64,000 nucleotides of DNA from Petrolisthes cinctipes. Taxonomy: Eukaryota; Arthropoda; Malacostraca; Decapoda; Porcellanidae. Location: the NCBI GenBank assembly GCA_033782935.1, contig JAWQEG010004817.1:1-64000 (forward strand), written 5' to 3'. Position numbers and translations under genes: made by a program. Under the pieces are notes generated by a model. It searched no databases. It was not told where the DNA came from and saw only the letters and a program-made list of their open reading frames with translations. Shown piece after piece: positions 21,072 through 32,640 of the stretch. Each line of letters starts with the position of its first letter. Position 1 is the first letter of the stretch.

Positions 21072-22200
21072 TACAATATATATTCACTAGTAGCTTTGCA
21101 GATACTAAAAGTAAGTAATTAATGTATGTAATAGATTACAGTAGTACTATAATTATAATATGTAACATCACACTAACTAGAACTTTGTCAAAAATTAAAT
21201 TAATATTCTCTATATGAAAAGCTGTGAATTAACTCTTAATTGCTGCCTTGCATTACAGAATTAAACAGAAAAAGAGAGAGCGAGATTAACTAACTAAATA
21301 ACAACACAATAAACTTTTCAATTCAGTTCAACTAAATAAAAATACGAGTATTGAGAAACATTATAATTTGGCGAGTGTTACAATTGCATACGGTATGCTA
21401 TTGACAATTTCTGAAGATAAAAAGCATGCAATGAATTTTTGAGTGAGTAGAGATTAGTAATATCCAATAAAATAGCCATAATTACCTGATATGAGGCACA
21501 AAGTAACAACACACCACTGTCTCTGTTATCTCCCGACTACTGAAATTATATACTGAGTGATAAGATTATAAGAAATTGTATACCATCATAATTATCTACA
21601 AGGTTTTTCAGGCCTAAGACGTGTTTCATTCTCAATCATCAAAAAAAGAGTGAAGGTCAGATGGAATGGACATGCAAAAAGAATGGATGATGCTAGATTG
21701 GCAGAAATTATGCTTTTCTACTATTTCCATGGCTAAAATATTGGTATTTATCTAGTTCAGTTTAATTTAGTTTAGTTGCTACTTCTCCCCTTTTAGTTTT
21801 TTATTGTGCTTTTTTCTACGGTTCCTGCTGAGCTTTTTGTCTCTTTTTTTTCCACAATTCCACTATAATACATTCTTTAAGTTTTCTATAGTCTTAGAGA
21901 ATAGTCTTAGAATGTTCTAAATAAGTGGGTAATAAAGGTAGAAAAACCGTACACAATATTATAAGGGTAATTCTTTCAATATTTACCGCCATATTTTTTG
22001 TTTGCATGATTCCTGACTTTTTTTTTTTTTTTTTTTTTTACCAGGACTGCTGACAACACTGAAAAAAAAAAATGATGATGGCCCACAGACATTATAATCA
22101 GTAGTATTCAATATCAAGCTCTTTTGAAAAATTTGTGGATATATAAATAAATAAATTATATATAGTTTTTTTTTACTGAACTGGGAACACTGCTTTATAA
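21072..22200. other. AT-rich intergenic DNA with a retrotransposon scrap
   Basis: At 21,640-21,770, GTGAAGGTCAGATGGAATGG and the following bases encode RVKVRWNGHAKRMDDARLAE, resembling the C-terminal tail of non-LTR retrotransposon proteins. Part of the same segment recurs at 33,078-33,155. A T run of about 23 lies at 22,017-22,039. No gene. Confidence 0.5.
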
Positions 22201-22214
22201 ACATCTTCTTCTTC

Positions 22215-22540
22215 AGTGTTGTGTGAGGAGGAGACCAGGAGGAGGATATTTTAAGTATTATTATTATTTAAGGTGAGTATTGAAGGATTATAATGTATGT
22301 ATAGGTGTCTTGAGAAAAGGAGGAGGATATTTTAATTATTTGAGGTGAGTATTGAAGGATTATAATGGGATAATAATCTTTGGAAGCGTTCCTCCTAACG
22401 TAACGAAATTGAATGAAAATCAGTAATCATATAGTTAACATAATATACTATACCTTTATGAAGGATTATATGTATTAGGTGTAGGTGTCTTAGGTGAAGG
22501 AGGAGGATATTTAAATTTGGTAAATATTGAAAGAATTACC
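22215..22540 (+). repeat. Local ~75-bp tandem repeat, possible FKBP leader region
   Basis: GGAGGAGGATATTTTAA is repeated three times, twice followed by GGTGAGTATTGAAGGATTATAA. Each GGTGAG could act as a splice donor for a non-coding first exon of the downstream FKBP gene, whose first coding exon opens after a 3' splice site at 24,222. That link is speculative. Confidence 0.4.
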
Positions 22541-22698
22541 GTTATTGCGTACGGTTTTTCAACCTTCATTACCCACTTATGGTAGGCCCTAACCTGGACA
22601 AACTACCGCACTGCTAAAAAATGGTAATTCTTTCAATAAATGCCCTACTTATTTAGATAATTCTAAGACTATTTCCGTAAATATTGAAAGAATTACCG

Positions 22699-23080
22699 GT
22701 AAAGGTACAGAAGTGGACCTTACTGTATAATAGATATTTTACTGTCATTACCCACTATTTTGGACCATTCTAAGACACTTTTCTTCTATGGTTTTTCTTC
22801 CTCAAATGCCCCGTTTCCAAGATAGGGCATATTCAAATGGGGCATTTTGAAATTAGCCTGACCTTACCTGACCTGACCTAACCTAACCTAACCTAACCTA
22901 ACCTAACCTAGACCGCATCAGACTACCGGAACCTAACCTGGGCAAACTACCGGGACCTAACCTGGACAAACTACCGGGAAATAATCGTGATAAAGTACAA
23001 TAAATGACAGGGGTAAAATACTAGGACCCAGCCGGATCTGGCAACACTGCTGAATTCAGGTCCACTTCTGTACTAATACC
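22699..23080. mobile_element. Foldback element with GGTACAGAAGTGGACC ends and probable 8-bp duplication
   Basis: The left end GGTAAAGGTACAGAAGTGGA and the right end TCCACTTCTGTACTAATACC are inverted repeats. The flanking 8-mers are close to AATTACC on both sides. The interior carries GGGGCATTTTGAAATTAGCC, a CCTAACC run and the 24-bp GGACAAACTACCGGGA-type module. A sister copy lies at 44,407-44,734. Confidence 0.75.
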
Positions 23081-23089
23081 GAATTACCA

Positions 23090-23720
23090 TTTTGTAGCAG
23101 TGTTGCCAGATCCGGCTAGGTCCCAGCATTTTGCCCCGGTCATTTCCTGTACTTTACCACGGTTATTTCCCGGTAGTTTGACCAGGTTAGGTCCCGGTAG
23201 TCTGCCCAGGTTAGGTCCCAGTAGTCTGCTGTGATCAAGGTTAGGTTACGTAAGGTCAGGCTAATTTCAAAATGCCCCATTTTAATATGCCCTATCTTGG
23301 AAATGGGGCATTTGCGAAGGAAATGCCATAGAAGAAAATAGTCTTGGAATGGTCTAAATAAGTGGGTAATGAAGGTAGAAAAACTGTACTCAATAACGGT
23401 AATTCTTTCAATATTTACCCTATTTTCTTCTATGGCATTTCCTCTGCAAATGCCCCATTTCCAAGATAGGGTATATTCAAATGGGGCATTTTGAAATTAG
23501 CCTGACCTTACCTAACCTAACCTAGACCACAGCTGACTACCAGGACCTAACCTGGGCAAACTACCGGGACCTAACCACGGCAAACTACCGGGATCTAACC
23601 TGGGCAAACTACAGGTACCGGGAAATAACCGTGGTAAAGCACAGGCAATGACCAGGGCAAAATACTGGGACCTAGCCGGATCTGGCAACACTGCTACAAA
23701 ATGGCAATTCTTTCAATAAA
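23090..23720. mobile_element. Long foldback element, two ~300-bp arms
   Basis: Left end ATTACCATTTTGTAGCAGTG then TTGCCAGATCCGGCTAGG; right end CCTAGCCGGATCTGGCAACA then CTGCTACAAAATGG. The arms are inverted complements almost to the centre near 23,405. Each arm holds tandem 24-bp modules with GGTCCCGGTAGTTTGCCCAG, plus TTAGG runs. No coding capacity. Confidence 0.85.
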
Positions 23721-23864
23721 TACCAAATAATGGTTCCCTGTTGCTAGGAATATTTTGGAGAAATAATTTTGTTCCAGATTTACCAACACATACAATACTG
23801 CCCCCTTAACACCTAAACTAAAGGCATAAATATTTATAATTTCCAGAATGTATCAAGTTATAAG

Positions 23865-23960
23865 CTCCTGCTTGCTATCTCACCTCTCTATCACCTTCTT
23901 CTGGCACTATATGACCTCGCTGTTGTGGCACCTAATATCGATCAATCTTTAATCAAGTTA
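23865..23960 (+). repeat. 3' tail of a non-LTR retrotransposon
   Basis: TATATGACCTCGCTGTTGTG then GCACCTAATATCGATCAATC, the same terminus as at 24,860-24,905, where it ends in (ATCA)n. Such a repeat-tailed 3' end is typical of non-LTR elements. Confidence 0.65.
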
Positions 23961-24065
23961 TAATTGTCACTTTTTTTTTCAACCAATTTATCTTTTAATG
24001 TCCATCTTACCCCAGATTTGTATTATATTGGTCTCAGACTCGTTTTGATTAAATGATACAGTAGA

Positions 24066-24212
24066 AGTGTTGGCATATTTGGAGCAACTGATTCCTCCAA
24101 ACTATTCCAAGCAACAGGACACCATTATTTTTTGTTAATATGGCCCAGTTTCATGACACAATTAAAAAGGAATCAGTAGCCCTCTTATGTTTCAAAAGTA
24201 TATGATTCCCAT
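24066..24212. mobile_element. TTAA-family foldback element next to a 3' splice site
   Basis: Left arm GCAACTGATTCCTCCAAACT then ATTCCAAGCAACAGGACACC; right arm with GACACAATTAAAAAGGAATC is more worn. It ends about 10 bases before the acceptor (24,221-24,222) of the exon that starts the first FKBP coding region. Confidence 0.7.
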
Positions 24213-24236
24213 AATTTTTCAGGTGGTTTTTGCATT

Positions 24237-27200
24237 ATGGCAGGTGAAGAAGTAATGGAATGCTCTGTGGTTGACGTTACCCCTAAGCAAGATGGTGGTA
24301 TATTGAAAGAGGTAAGTTAAGTGAACACATTCTTATAATAATATACTCTATGATTAATTGACTTACTTTACATGTATAAATACTTGGGTTGTATGCAAGA
24401 ACATCCTTGGTATTGACGATGGCATGGTTGCGATATGACAGCTCTATTGATGGATTTTCTATGGAGCCATTGTACCGGTACCATGCCATTTTATGCACCA
24501 TGAATGTTCTTGAATATGGTTCCTTGTCTTAGAAGTTACCTGTTTGTATGTATCTGAATTTATTAAGGAAGCAACTCCATGGTTAATTGACTTGTATAAA
24601 TATTTTTCTTAGAAGTTACCTGTTTGCATGTATCTGAATTTATTAAGAAAGCAACTCCAGTTACCTCAAATGTCGATCATGTTTCCCATTATGCTCCCTG
24701 TAGGGGGGGGGGGGTATTGCCTGTAGTGATGTGGGCAATACTTTAAGGGTTTTAGCCCCCCTTCGGCCCCAGCCACTAGCTTTCAGTTCTTCAACTGTCC
24801 CTACTTTCTTGTATTTTCTTCTTGCTTGCTCTCACATCTCTTTATTACCTTTTTCTGGTGCTATATGACCTCGCTGTTGTGGCACCTAATATCAATCAAT
24901 CAATCCCATAATGCATTGCGGAATTGATACAAGATGGCTGGTGATATGAGATTTTAAGGGTATGTTGTTATCTATGGGTAGATCCTGAAAACTGGTGAGG
25001 GAGAGGAGACTCCACAGACGGGTGACAAGGTATTTGTACACTATGTGGGAACCCTTGAGTCTGATGGCTCCAGGTTCGACTCCAGCCGGGATAGGGGAGA
25101 ACATTTCTCCTTCACCCTCGGAAAACGTATGTATCATAATTATCAACTGTACTGATTGAAATAGAATATTGGTATGATTTATTACTAGATTTTTCTTTTT
25201 CATATTGATAGAGTAAGGACAGAGAAATTGTATGCTGCTTATTTGGGAAGCTGTGAGGTTCAGTATATCCTTATGATTATGACGTGGGTGGACACATAGT
25301 GGAAGGGCCTGCCAAATTCTATAGAGTGACAATAACATGTCCTTTGGCTATGTGGCAGGTGAGAGATGTGGCACTGAATAAGCATTTTATTCAGTGTAAA
25401 ATTCTCATTTTTATGGTCCAATATTTGTGTTTCAGGTGAGGTGATCGAAGCATGGGACCTGGGTGTTGCCAGCATGAAGAAAGGAGAGATTGCTAAGCTC
25501 ACTTGCAAGAGTGAATATGCTTATGGATCAACAGGCAACCCTCCTAAAATCCCAGCTGATGCAACATTGATATTTGAGGTAAGCCATTGTAATTATAAGT
25601 TAGGTATTTATATTTCTGTCATTATTTGTCTCATGGTTATAGGATACCATTAGTGTTCCATGGATCTCTGTTAAGTCGCCTTCACACGGGGCAATTCGCG
25701 GCTAGTTTTGCAGCCGGCGATGCAAAATCGGGCGATCTCGACAATATTGCCAGCTGAGTTGGGAAGACCGCGCTGTTGGTGTTTTATTGCCGTCCCGTGG
25801 GAAGTGCCATTAAAAGAGTAAAAAAGAGCCATCGCCAGAGTAGTTGTGAAGGTGTAAATGAATGAGAGTGACTGTAGAGATGTAAACAATTTATGTAGAT
25901 GAGTGAGAGTGGTTGTGTTTAGGTGTAGATGTGTGTTTGTCTCTCTCCGATACAACATCAGATGAAGAACTTTCTCCAATATTTTCTGCAACTGTTATTA
26001 AAATTGCACAGCCAGTATTAAAACATTACCTGTGATTTGCTGAAAATAGACAAAATTGTGCTCTTTTACAATGAGTGGAGTCACATGATGTAGTAGGCCT
26101 AATGGCTGATACTGTTCGTCACTGAGGTAGGCCACAGCCTCGTTGTTTTAAGGTCTTTCAAATCTAATTATCTCAACAGTCTGCAATGAACACAAAATTT
26201 ATCCCTCCTTGCCAGCCAGTGATGTGTACACAAATATTTCCTCTCTCTCGTTATTCTTCAAAATAGCCAAAACAACAGCTGTGGCAATTTTACTAACCGA
26301 TTCGCACTCTCCCACCTGTGTGTAGACATTTCTTTAAAACTTGCCGGCTAGCACTTGCCGGAAGCAAAACTAGCCACAAATTGCTCCGTGTGAAGGCACC
26401 TTTATGGTGCAGTTTGTTACTAGATCAGATTCTACAGTCAGAAATGGATATCCTGTAAGGGTGATCAGAAGAAATTTTCTCTTTAGTAAGTTGTCTAGTG
26501 TGCAGACACATGCCAGTTTACCTGCCATCATCTGCCCCACTTGCAATGGACTTTTTTAATTCCTTTCAATCAAGGATTGTTCAGATCAGAGGGGAACTTC
26601 TTGGTTTATCTGGGGACAATAGTTTTTGTTATTGCACTTCAGCCTGTTGATACAAAATATTATTCTGTTTAGTGCTGTATAAATTCACTGGAGAAGCCTC
26701 TATACTATTTATAGCACTCAAACTTTGACAATTAGTACAGAATTACAAAGCATAAAAATGGAGGTGGCACAAATTTCTGTACAATAATTTGTCTTAAGAA
26801 TACATCAACACTGTAACTGTCATTTACTCATCCTGCCTAGGTTGAATTGTTTGAGTGGCACGGTGAGGATCTCAGTCAGAAAAAGGATGGTGGCATTATT
26901 CGCCGGAATATTGTGGCAGGAGAAGGCTATCAAACACCCACTGATGGTGCAGTTTTAGACGGTGAGTTACGGTAGCCTAGTCAAACCTATTGGAAGTGGA
27001 GGTCTGGATTATCATTGCACTAAGTGATCTAAGCTGGAATATGTCTATGTGATGTGAACACAAATGGACCAGTCTTTAATAAATTATACAGTGTGTGTTT
27101 TTATGTGTATTTACATGATCAAATTTTATTATGTTTTGTAAGTAATGTTAAGATTGTCTTCCAATTTGTATTTTTTCTTTCAGTTCACATTGTTGGTAAA

Positions 27201-30200
27201 TTAAATGGCACAGTATTTGATGAGAGAGATGTGAAGTTCCCCCTTGGTGAAGGATCAGAACATAACATCCCTGAGGGCCTGGAAACTGCTCTGGAAAAGT
27301 TTAAAAAGGGAGAAAAATCAACTATCAAGTTGTCTCCTGATGTAAGTAATTAATTGTTATTAAATATTCTAGCTTCATTTTAATATTTGTAAGAAAAAGT
27401 TAAGAATTACGCTTCATCTATCTTTCAGCTGACAATAAACTTTCAAAGGCAGTCTCATAATAGATAATTATCCAGTATGTGGAGAGTGTCACACATCAGG
27501 TTGTTGTTGTTGATTGCCATCTGGTAGTTAAAAACAAACTATAGATAGCATGTTGTTATATTTCTAAACTGTAGAGATTCAGGTTTCCATATAATGTCTA
27601 TCATTGATATGGATACTTCCAGTATGGTTATGGCAAAGAGGGTAATGTAGCCCTGGGCATACCACCAGGAGCTTCATTACAATATGAAGTTGAGCTGCAT
27701 AACTTTGAAAAGGCCAAGGAATCTTGGGAGATGGACCAGGAGGAGAAGGTAGTACAAGCAAAAGCCTGCAAAGAAAGGGGCACAGCTTTCTTGAAACAGG
27801 AGAAGTATCAATTGGCAGTAAAGCAGTATAAGAAGATAATTGACCTCTTGGAACATGATTCTGGTAAGTAATTAATAGAATAGTAATAGGTTTGTCATAA
27901 TGCAGAATTTTGACGTCATTAGTATTATAGATGGAATACTTAACCAGTATCCTATGTATGTTAGCGCATTATGATTTTCAAAACAAGAAAATCATTAAGT
28001 GTCCAGTAACGAACTGTCATTGTTAGAACCAGGGGATGCACATACCCCTGAATGTTCATTAGGTAAATCAGTGTGTTGTACAGTTGGGGAATAATATATC
28101 TGAACACTGTTGGCGGCTTCTGGCAACATCCCCAAAAGTAAACATATCAATGAAGGATAACTTTTATTTCATTGTCTGTGGTTGGTCGACGTCACCCAAT
28201 ATCAGTTATCATTATGTAGTAATGAATAAATTTTGCCTATTCCTAGCGTGTTTATCACTGACATTCTTACCAGAAGCCGTCAACGGTGTCCAGATACTTT
28301 GTTCCCCAACTGTACTTAATTATTTATGGCGTAGCTAACAAATATAACGAAAAGCTACAGTGCAGTATGCTGACTTACTATGAAAATTTACAATAAAGAA
28401 CATGAATACCTCAAAATACATCTAATACAGTACCTGTAATGTTTGTGGCTGGAATGACATTTCTTGATTTGGTGAAAAGTACAGTATTTGTATTTCCCTA
28501 CTAACCATCTTGTGTAGCCTAAGTACTGTGATTATGAGTTTTGATTTGCAATTTTCCTTGCATGGTCAAACAAAGGCAGTTCAGAGCTGGAATATGAAAT
28601 TTGTTAGAATTCCTGTATGAGTTATGATAAGTTGGTTATTTTTACCCCAAAATTATACCTTGACCCTCCAACGAGAACAAGTATTTACCAAGTCAAACTC
28701 TTCCATTTGTGGGCACCGACACGGACGACGCATCATCCGAGGATGAGGAGGAGAGCGAGGGCGAAGGAATAAGTGACATCGCCACCAAGGGTAGTAGTGT
28801 AGGTTGTAGGGAAGCTGATAATGTTAACACTACTCTCCTTGACTTCTTTTCAGTGCAGGTTATCCTTGAAGTACAGGTTTACTCTTAATTACTTTATATT
28901 TTTGGTGTATGTAAAGCACTGCCTTCCAAAGTCTACTAAGCACCATGAATTTCAGAATATTATGAAATGTGGAATAAAAAATTTGCTTTAATATGCTATT
29001 TTCTGCCATACCTAAAGTGCAGACTTCTGTATTGCTTAGACATCTTCCAAAGGCAGTGTGTATGTGAAAAGTATGTCTAGTCTAATTGTACATATAATTT
29101 ATAACATCCCTGCATGTTGCTGACATACTGTTTGGTTAACATCTTTGGGACTGCATTAGTTATATTAAGGAAAACTGGGTTCCTTTGAGTATTCATACAG
29201 CAACAATCCAGTGTGTGCAATTTAGGAGAGAGGAACTGCTGCACTGCAAATGATTGTTCTTGATGTATTTTACAAGATATACAGTACCAATTAAAGGATC
29301 TTTCATATACTGTATAAGTATAAGGTTAGTGTATGTGTTTATATACATCCATCTCGATACATATGTCTATTTATGAATGGTTGAGTGGTTTACTATAGAC
29401 TTGTTGGGCTATAGTTGCTTGTAATAGAAGTGGTGTGGACAAAATGAAGAATATAGCCGCAAGATTCTGGTTATGGTAATCGGAATAAAATTAATAGAAC
29501 CTTTGAGGTATCTTGACTTGTAACCTGTATTCTGATTCAGTTGCTGGATGAAAACATTACTAATAACTGGAATGGTGACACCATGTGGTAATTCTTAATA
29601 ATACATAGTTTTTCATAATTGAATGCCTCTTACTAAGTGTGTAAACTTCATATTAATGTTTCAAACATTCACTTCCCTTTGACAGTGTACAGTACCTTGA
29701 TGGGATATTACACTGCCATTTGAATTTCCACAAGTTCTTTAAAAAAATCACAGCACTGATGCAATACACAAGCAGGTAGTGATACTTGATACCTCTATTC
29801 CTATTGTTTCATTAATTACTATTTACACGAGTACTGTATGCTAAATTTGTGAGATCTATGCTGAGATAGGAAAGCTTTTGATGTCAGCTTTTGCATTGTA
29901 GGTCTGGATGATGAAATGAAAGCAGAGAGCCAAAACGTGTTGCTGGCAGGTCATCTTAACCTGGCCATGGCCTACCTCAAGCTGAAACATAGTATTGAAG
30001 CCAGAGACCATGCCAATAAATCACTGGAGATGGACAAAAAGAATATCAAAGCATTCTTCAGAAGAGGACAGGTATTGTTATGAACTTGGTGTAAGTTACA
30101 ATACTCTTTTATTGTACAGCACATTCAATTATTATTATTATTTTTTTTTTTTTTTTTTTTTTTCACTAATTATTTTAGAAGTCCAGAAAGTATTCCATAA

Positions 30201-31206
30201 AAAGTAAAATTATAGACTTATAGATGAGAGATTACACTATGGCAGTGAGATAGGTACAGTCGCGTCACATAATCCTTGACCAGGGTGCAAGGGGAAGTCT
30301 GGGGTCAAGGACTATGTGCTGCGACTGTATTTTCCTGGTTTCATGTCTACCTATACCTCTGAAGTGTTGAAATATACATTTTTATTTCTTTGCAGGCCTA
30401 CATGAATTTGGGTGAATATGAACTGGCACAGAGTGACTTCAGAGCCTGCTTAAACATAGAAGGGAATAATAAGGCAGCAAAGCAGCAATTACAACAATGC
30501 ATTGCAAACATCAAAGCTGACCGTCTCAAGGAAAAGAAACTCTATGGTGGAATGTTTGAGAAGTTTGCCAAACAAGATGAAGTGGTAAGTTATATAGTAA
30601 CTCTCAGCTACTAAAATTGAAAAATTGAGACTTCGGTAGTATAGCACCAGTCTCTTAATAAAGTAGATATTTGATATTGGAATTAAATATTGCTGCGAAG
30701 GACTTGCCTTTGTCATTATATTTATCATATTGAAATCCAATCACCTTTTTTGTTTTGCCTGGGAGACAAAATGGCCATAACAGTTGTCTCATGCACAGAC
30801 TCGTTGCTTTCCCCATCCCACCTCCTCAAACCACATGCTCCTCTCAATCATTAAGAGGAAAATGTGAAAAGTTTCCATCACTTGAAGTTGTTGATGTTTT
30901 AGTTTTTGATACTGTACACTACATGCTCTCTAACTTCAGCATGCTGTCAAATGTTTTAAACTCTACTTCTACAAAAGAACTCTTCTTAATTAATGTGCCA
31001 TCTGTGCTTGCTAGAGAATTAACAATAGTTTAATGGAGATATCTTTTCTACCCATACTGTACTTTAGTATTTAAAATTGATATATTTATTTGGATAATTA
31101 TCCCAAACAGAAACAATCAGGAAACTGCGAGGAGGAGAATAATATTGAAGATCTGAGCAAGACTGAAGAGAAAGGAGACTCTGGTACAAGTGAAAAGATT
31201 TGTTAG
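24237..31206 (+). CDS. FKBP4: FKBP51/52-type immunophilin, copy 1 (nine exons, 445 aa)
   Basis: Coding exons: 24,237-24,311; 24,982-25,126; 25,436-25,578; 26,841-26,961; 27,184-27,341; 27,623-27,863; 29,902-30,071; 30,396-30,584; 31,111-31,206. All introns are GT-AG and phases join cleanly. The product is a two-FKBP-domain, three-TPR Hsp90 co-chaperone of the FKBP4/FKBP5 family (459 and 457 aa in human). FK1 spans about 30-125 and keeps the ligand-pocket residues equivalent to FKBP12 Tyr26, Phe36, Asp37 and Trp59 (here Y46, F57, D58, W80), so prolyl isomerase activity is plausible. The usual GKGEVI is GKREVI (R74). FK2 spans about 150-245. TPRs lie at about 255-395 and keep the carboxylate-clamp residues K264, N314, K344 and R348, which grip the C-terminal EEVD of Hsp90. 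The C-terminal 31 residues are acidic and unlike copy 2. The start is the first ATG after a 3' splice site (24,222); a 5' non-coding exon must lie upstream. Confidence 0.92.
24345..24665 (+). repeat. Two ~80-bp tandem copies, the first split by a palindromic element
   Basis: The unit runs from GTTAATTGACTTGTATAAAT to CTGAATTTATTAAGAAAGCA. The second copy is intact at about 24,580-24,660. The first is interrupted at about 24,387-24,523 by a GTATGCAAGAACATCC to GTTCTTGAATATGG palindrome, which shows the insert's limits. Confidence 0.75.
24690..24905 (+). repeat. Retrotransposon 3' end with (ATCA)n tail
   Basis: GTGATGTGGGCAATACTTTA, CCCAGCCACTAGCTTTCAGT and TATATGACCTCGCTGTTGTG lead to CACCTAATATCAATCAATCA. 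A related segment is at 32,460-32,590. Confidence 0.65.
25674..26401. mobile_element. Harbinger-like non-autonomous element (728 bp)
   Basis: The left end AGTCGCCTTCACACGGGGCA, continuing ATTCGCGGCTAGTTTTGC, matches the inverted right end GCAAAACTAGCCACAAATTG then CTCCGTGTGAAGGCACCT. TTA lies directly outside both ends (25,671-25,673 and 26,402-26,404), the 3-bp target typical of PIF/Harbinger. In intron 3 of FKBP copy 1. No transposase frame. Confidence 0.8.
28081..28312. mobile_element. TA-flanked MITE (232 bp)
   Basis: The left end CAGTTGGGGAATAATATATC continues to GTTGGCGGCTTCTGG; the right end CCAGAAGCCGTCAACGGTGT continues to TTCCCCAACTG. TA at 28,079-28,080 and 28,313-28,314. In intron 6 of FKBP copy 1. 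Confidence 0.88.
28660..28890 (+). other. Acidic open frame inside an FKBP intron
   Basis: About 70 codons open without an ATG, bounded by a stop near 28,659 and one near 28,887. The frame includes [18 protein letters not shown] and then a less biased [11 protein letters not shown]. It is more CpG-rich than the intron. No convincing splice acceptor precedes it. It may be a fragment of a transposon or processed gene, or chance; I do not recognise it. Confidence 0.3.
30257..30327. mobile_element. Very short TA-flanked palindromic element (71 bp)
   Basis: Left end CAGTCGCGTCACATAATCCT then TGACC; right end GGTCAAGGACTATGTGCTGC then GACTG. TA flanks at 30,255-30,256 and 30,328-30,329. Located in intron 7 of FKBP copy 1. 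Confidence 0.85.
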
Positions 31207-32640
31207 CCCTCCTTGGGTTTGGATTCAGAGATGGGTTAATTATTTGCATTCCTATTGTGTCATTTGATTACAAGCCAGTGATAATTTGTATCTGTTAGTG
31301 CTTGTGGTGGTCTTGAATGACATAGCCTACCTGAGAACTCCGTATTTCACCCATAGGTTTGTATTATTAATAATATATACCTGTAGCTGCAGGGATAATC
31401 ATTTTATTATGTATGTTACTTTACCATAAATTAAAATTATCTTGTATTTTAATGAGAATTGCTTGAAAATTAGTGTTGTTTGACTTAAAGTAGGGCAGGA
31501 AAGCAAAGTTTTATGCTATACTGTACTGTATTGATAAAAGAATCTGTGAAAAGGCATTTGCTACTATGGGTGTAGCAGATGGTAAAATTTTTTAAACCAT
31601 ATTGCTGGAATGAACATGTGAACAATAGGAGGTGGTGTAATCTGTTTCAAGTGATAGATGGAGAGAAAATAAGCATATTAATAGGAAGTGACATAGGGTG
31701 TTGAACAATTTGTGGGTCTAGGAGAGAAGGAAGATAAAGTCAAACAATGGAAGAAAGTAACATATGTGATGGTTGGCATGACTGAAAAAACACAATAAAT
31801 AACTCGAGTGAAAAAATGGTGGTAGGGAAGATAATGCTACAAAAATGATGTACAGTATCTGCCAATGTGAAAGAGAAGTAGGTCCAGTTATAACACAGTA
31901 CAGTAGTAGCTTCTTGTATTAGTAGGAATAATTTAACTGTACCACTGATGGTTTCTTGTATCAGTGTGCCTACAAGACAAGTTTTCCAGTATTTTAAACA
32001 ATCCTGCATCCAGTATTAGCATATAACTCGTTAGGAACTGGAATGTCTTATTTTACTTTGAGAGTTTAGTCGTTTTTTTTTTTTTTTTCCACATTGGCAT
32101 TATGGTGTAGCAGCCAGTAAATTAATGTTACTTTATTACATTCAGCATTTTACCAAGCTGATCATAAAGTTTACATGTGCTTATCTACACAGGATCATCA
32201 GTATTGTACTGCCAATAAACACTTTAATTTACTTAATATATTTTATCCAATAAATTTTAACCGTTGCATAGAAATATGAGCCCCTCCCCCTTTCAGTGCT
32301 GACAGTGAATAAGAAATTCTGACTTTAACCTTCCTGTGGTCACCTACCCCTCGTTGTCCTTGTAGATCCGTTCATCCCCACTTGGATACACCTGACACTT
32401 GGCCACATTCCAGTGGAGGTAGTCTAGGTCTTGGCCCTGTAGTACAACCTCCTCTTTCAAAGATTATTGCGTACCGTGATATGGGCAATATTTTATTGGT
32501 CTGACGCCTCTTCAACCCCAGCCACTCCCATTTACTATAATTCTTCATCTGTCCTGTCTTCCTTTCTGTTTTTGTTGTGCCTGCATGTGGATGTAGAGTG
32601 GAGTAGTTGTAGCACGTGAACGTAGAGTGGAGTAGTTTGT
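31207..32640 (+). other. Probable FKBP copy 1 3' UTR and intergenic DNA
   Basis: Follows the stop at 31,204-31,206. AATAAA hexamers occur near 31,793, 32,214 and 32,249, so the mRNA end is not settled. A retrotransposon-like segment lies at 32,460-32,590. No other exon seen. Confidence 0.45.

Noticed and set aside
28084..28338. 84-codon frame in FKBP intron 6
   Set aside because: It lies inside a TA-flanked MITE.
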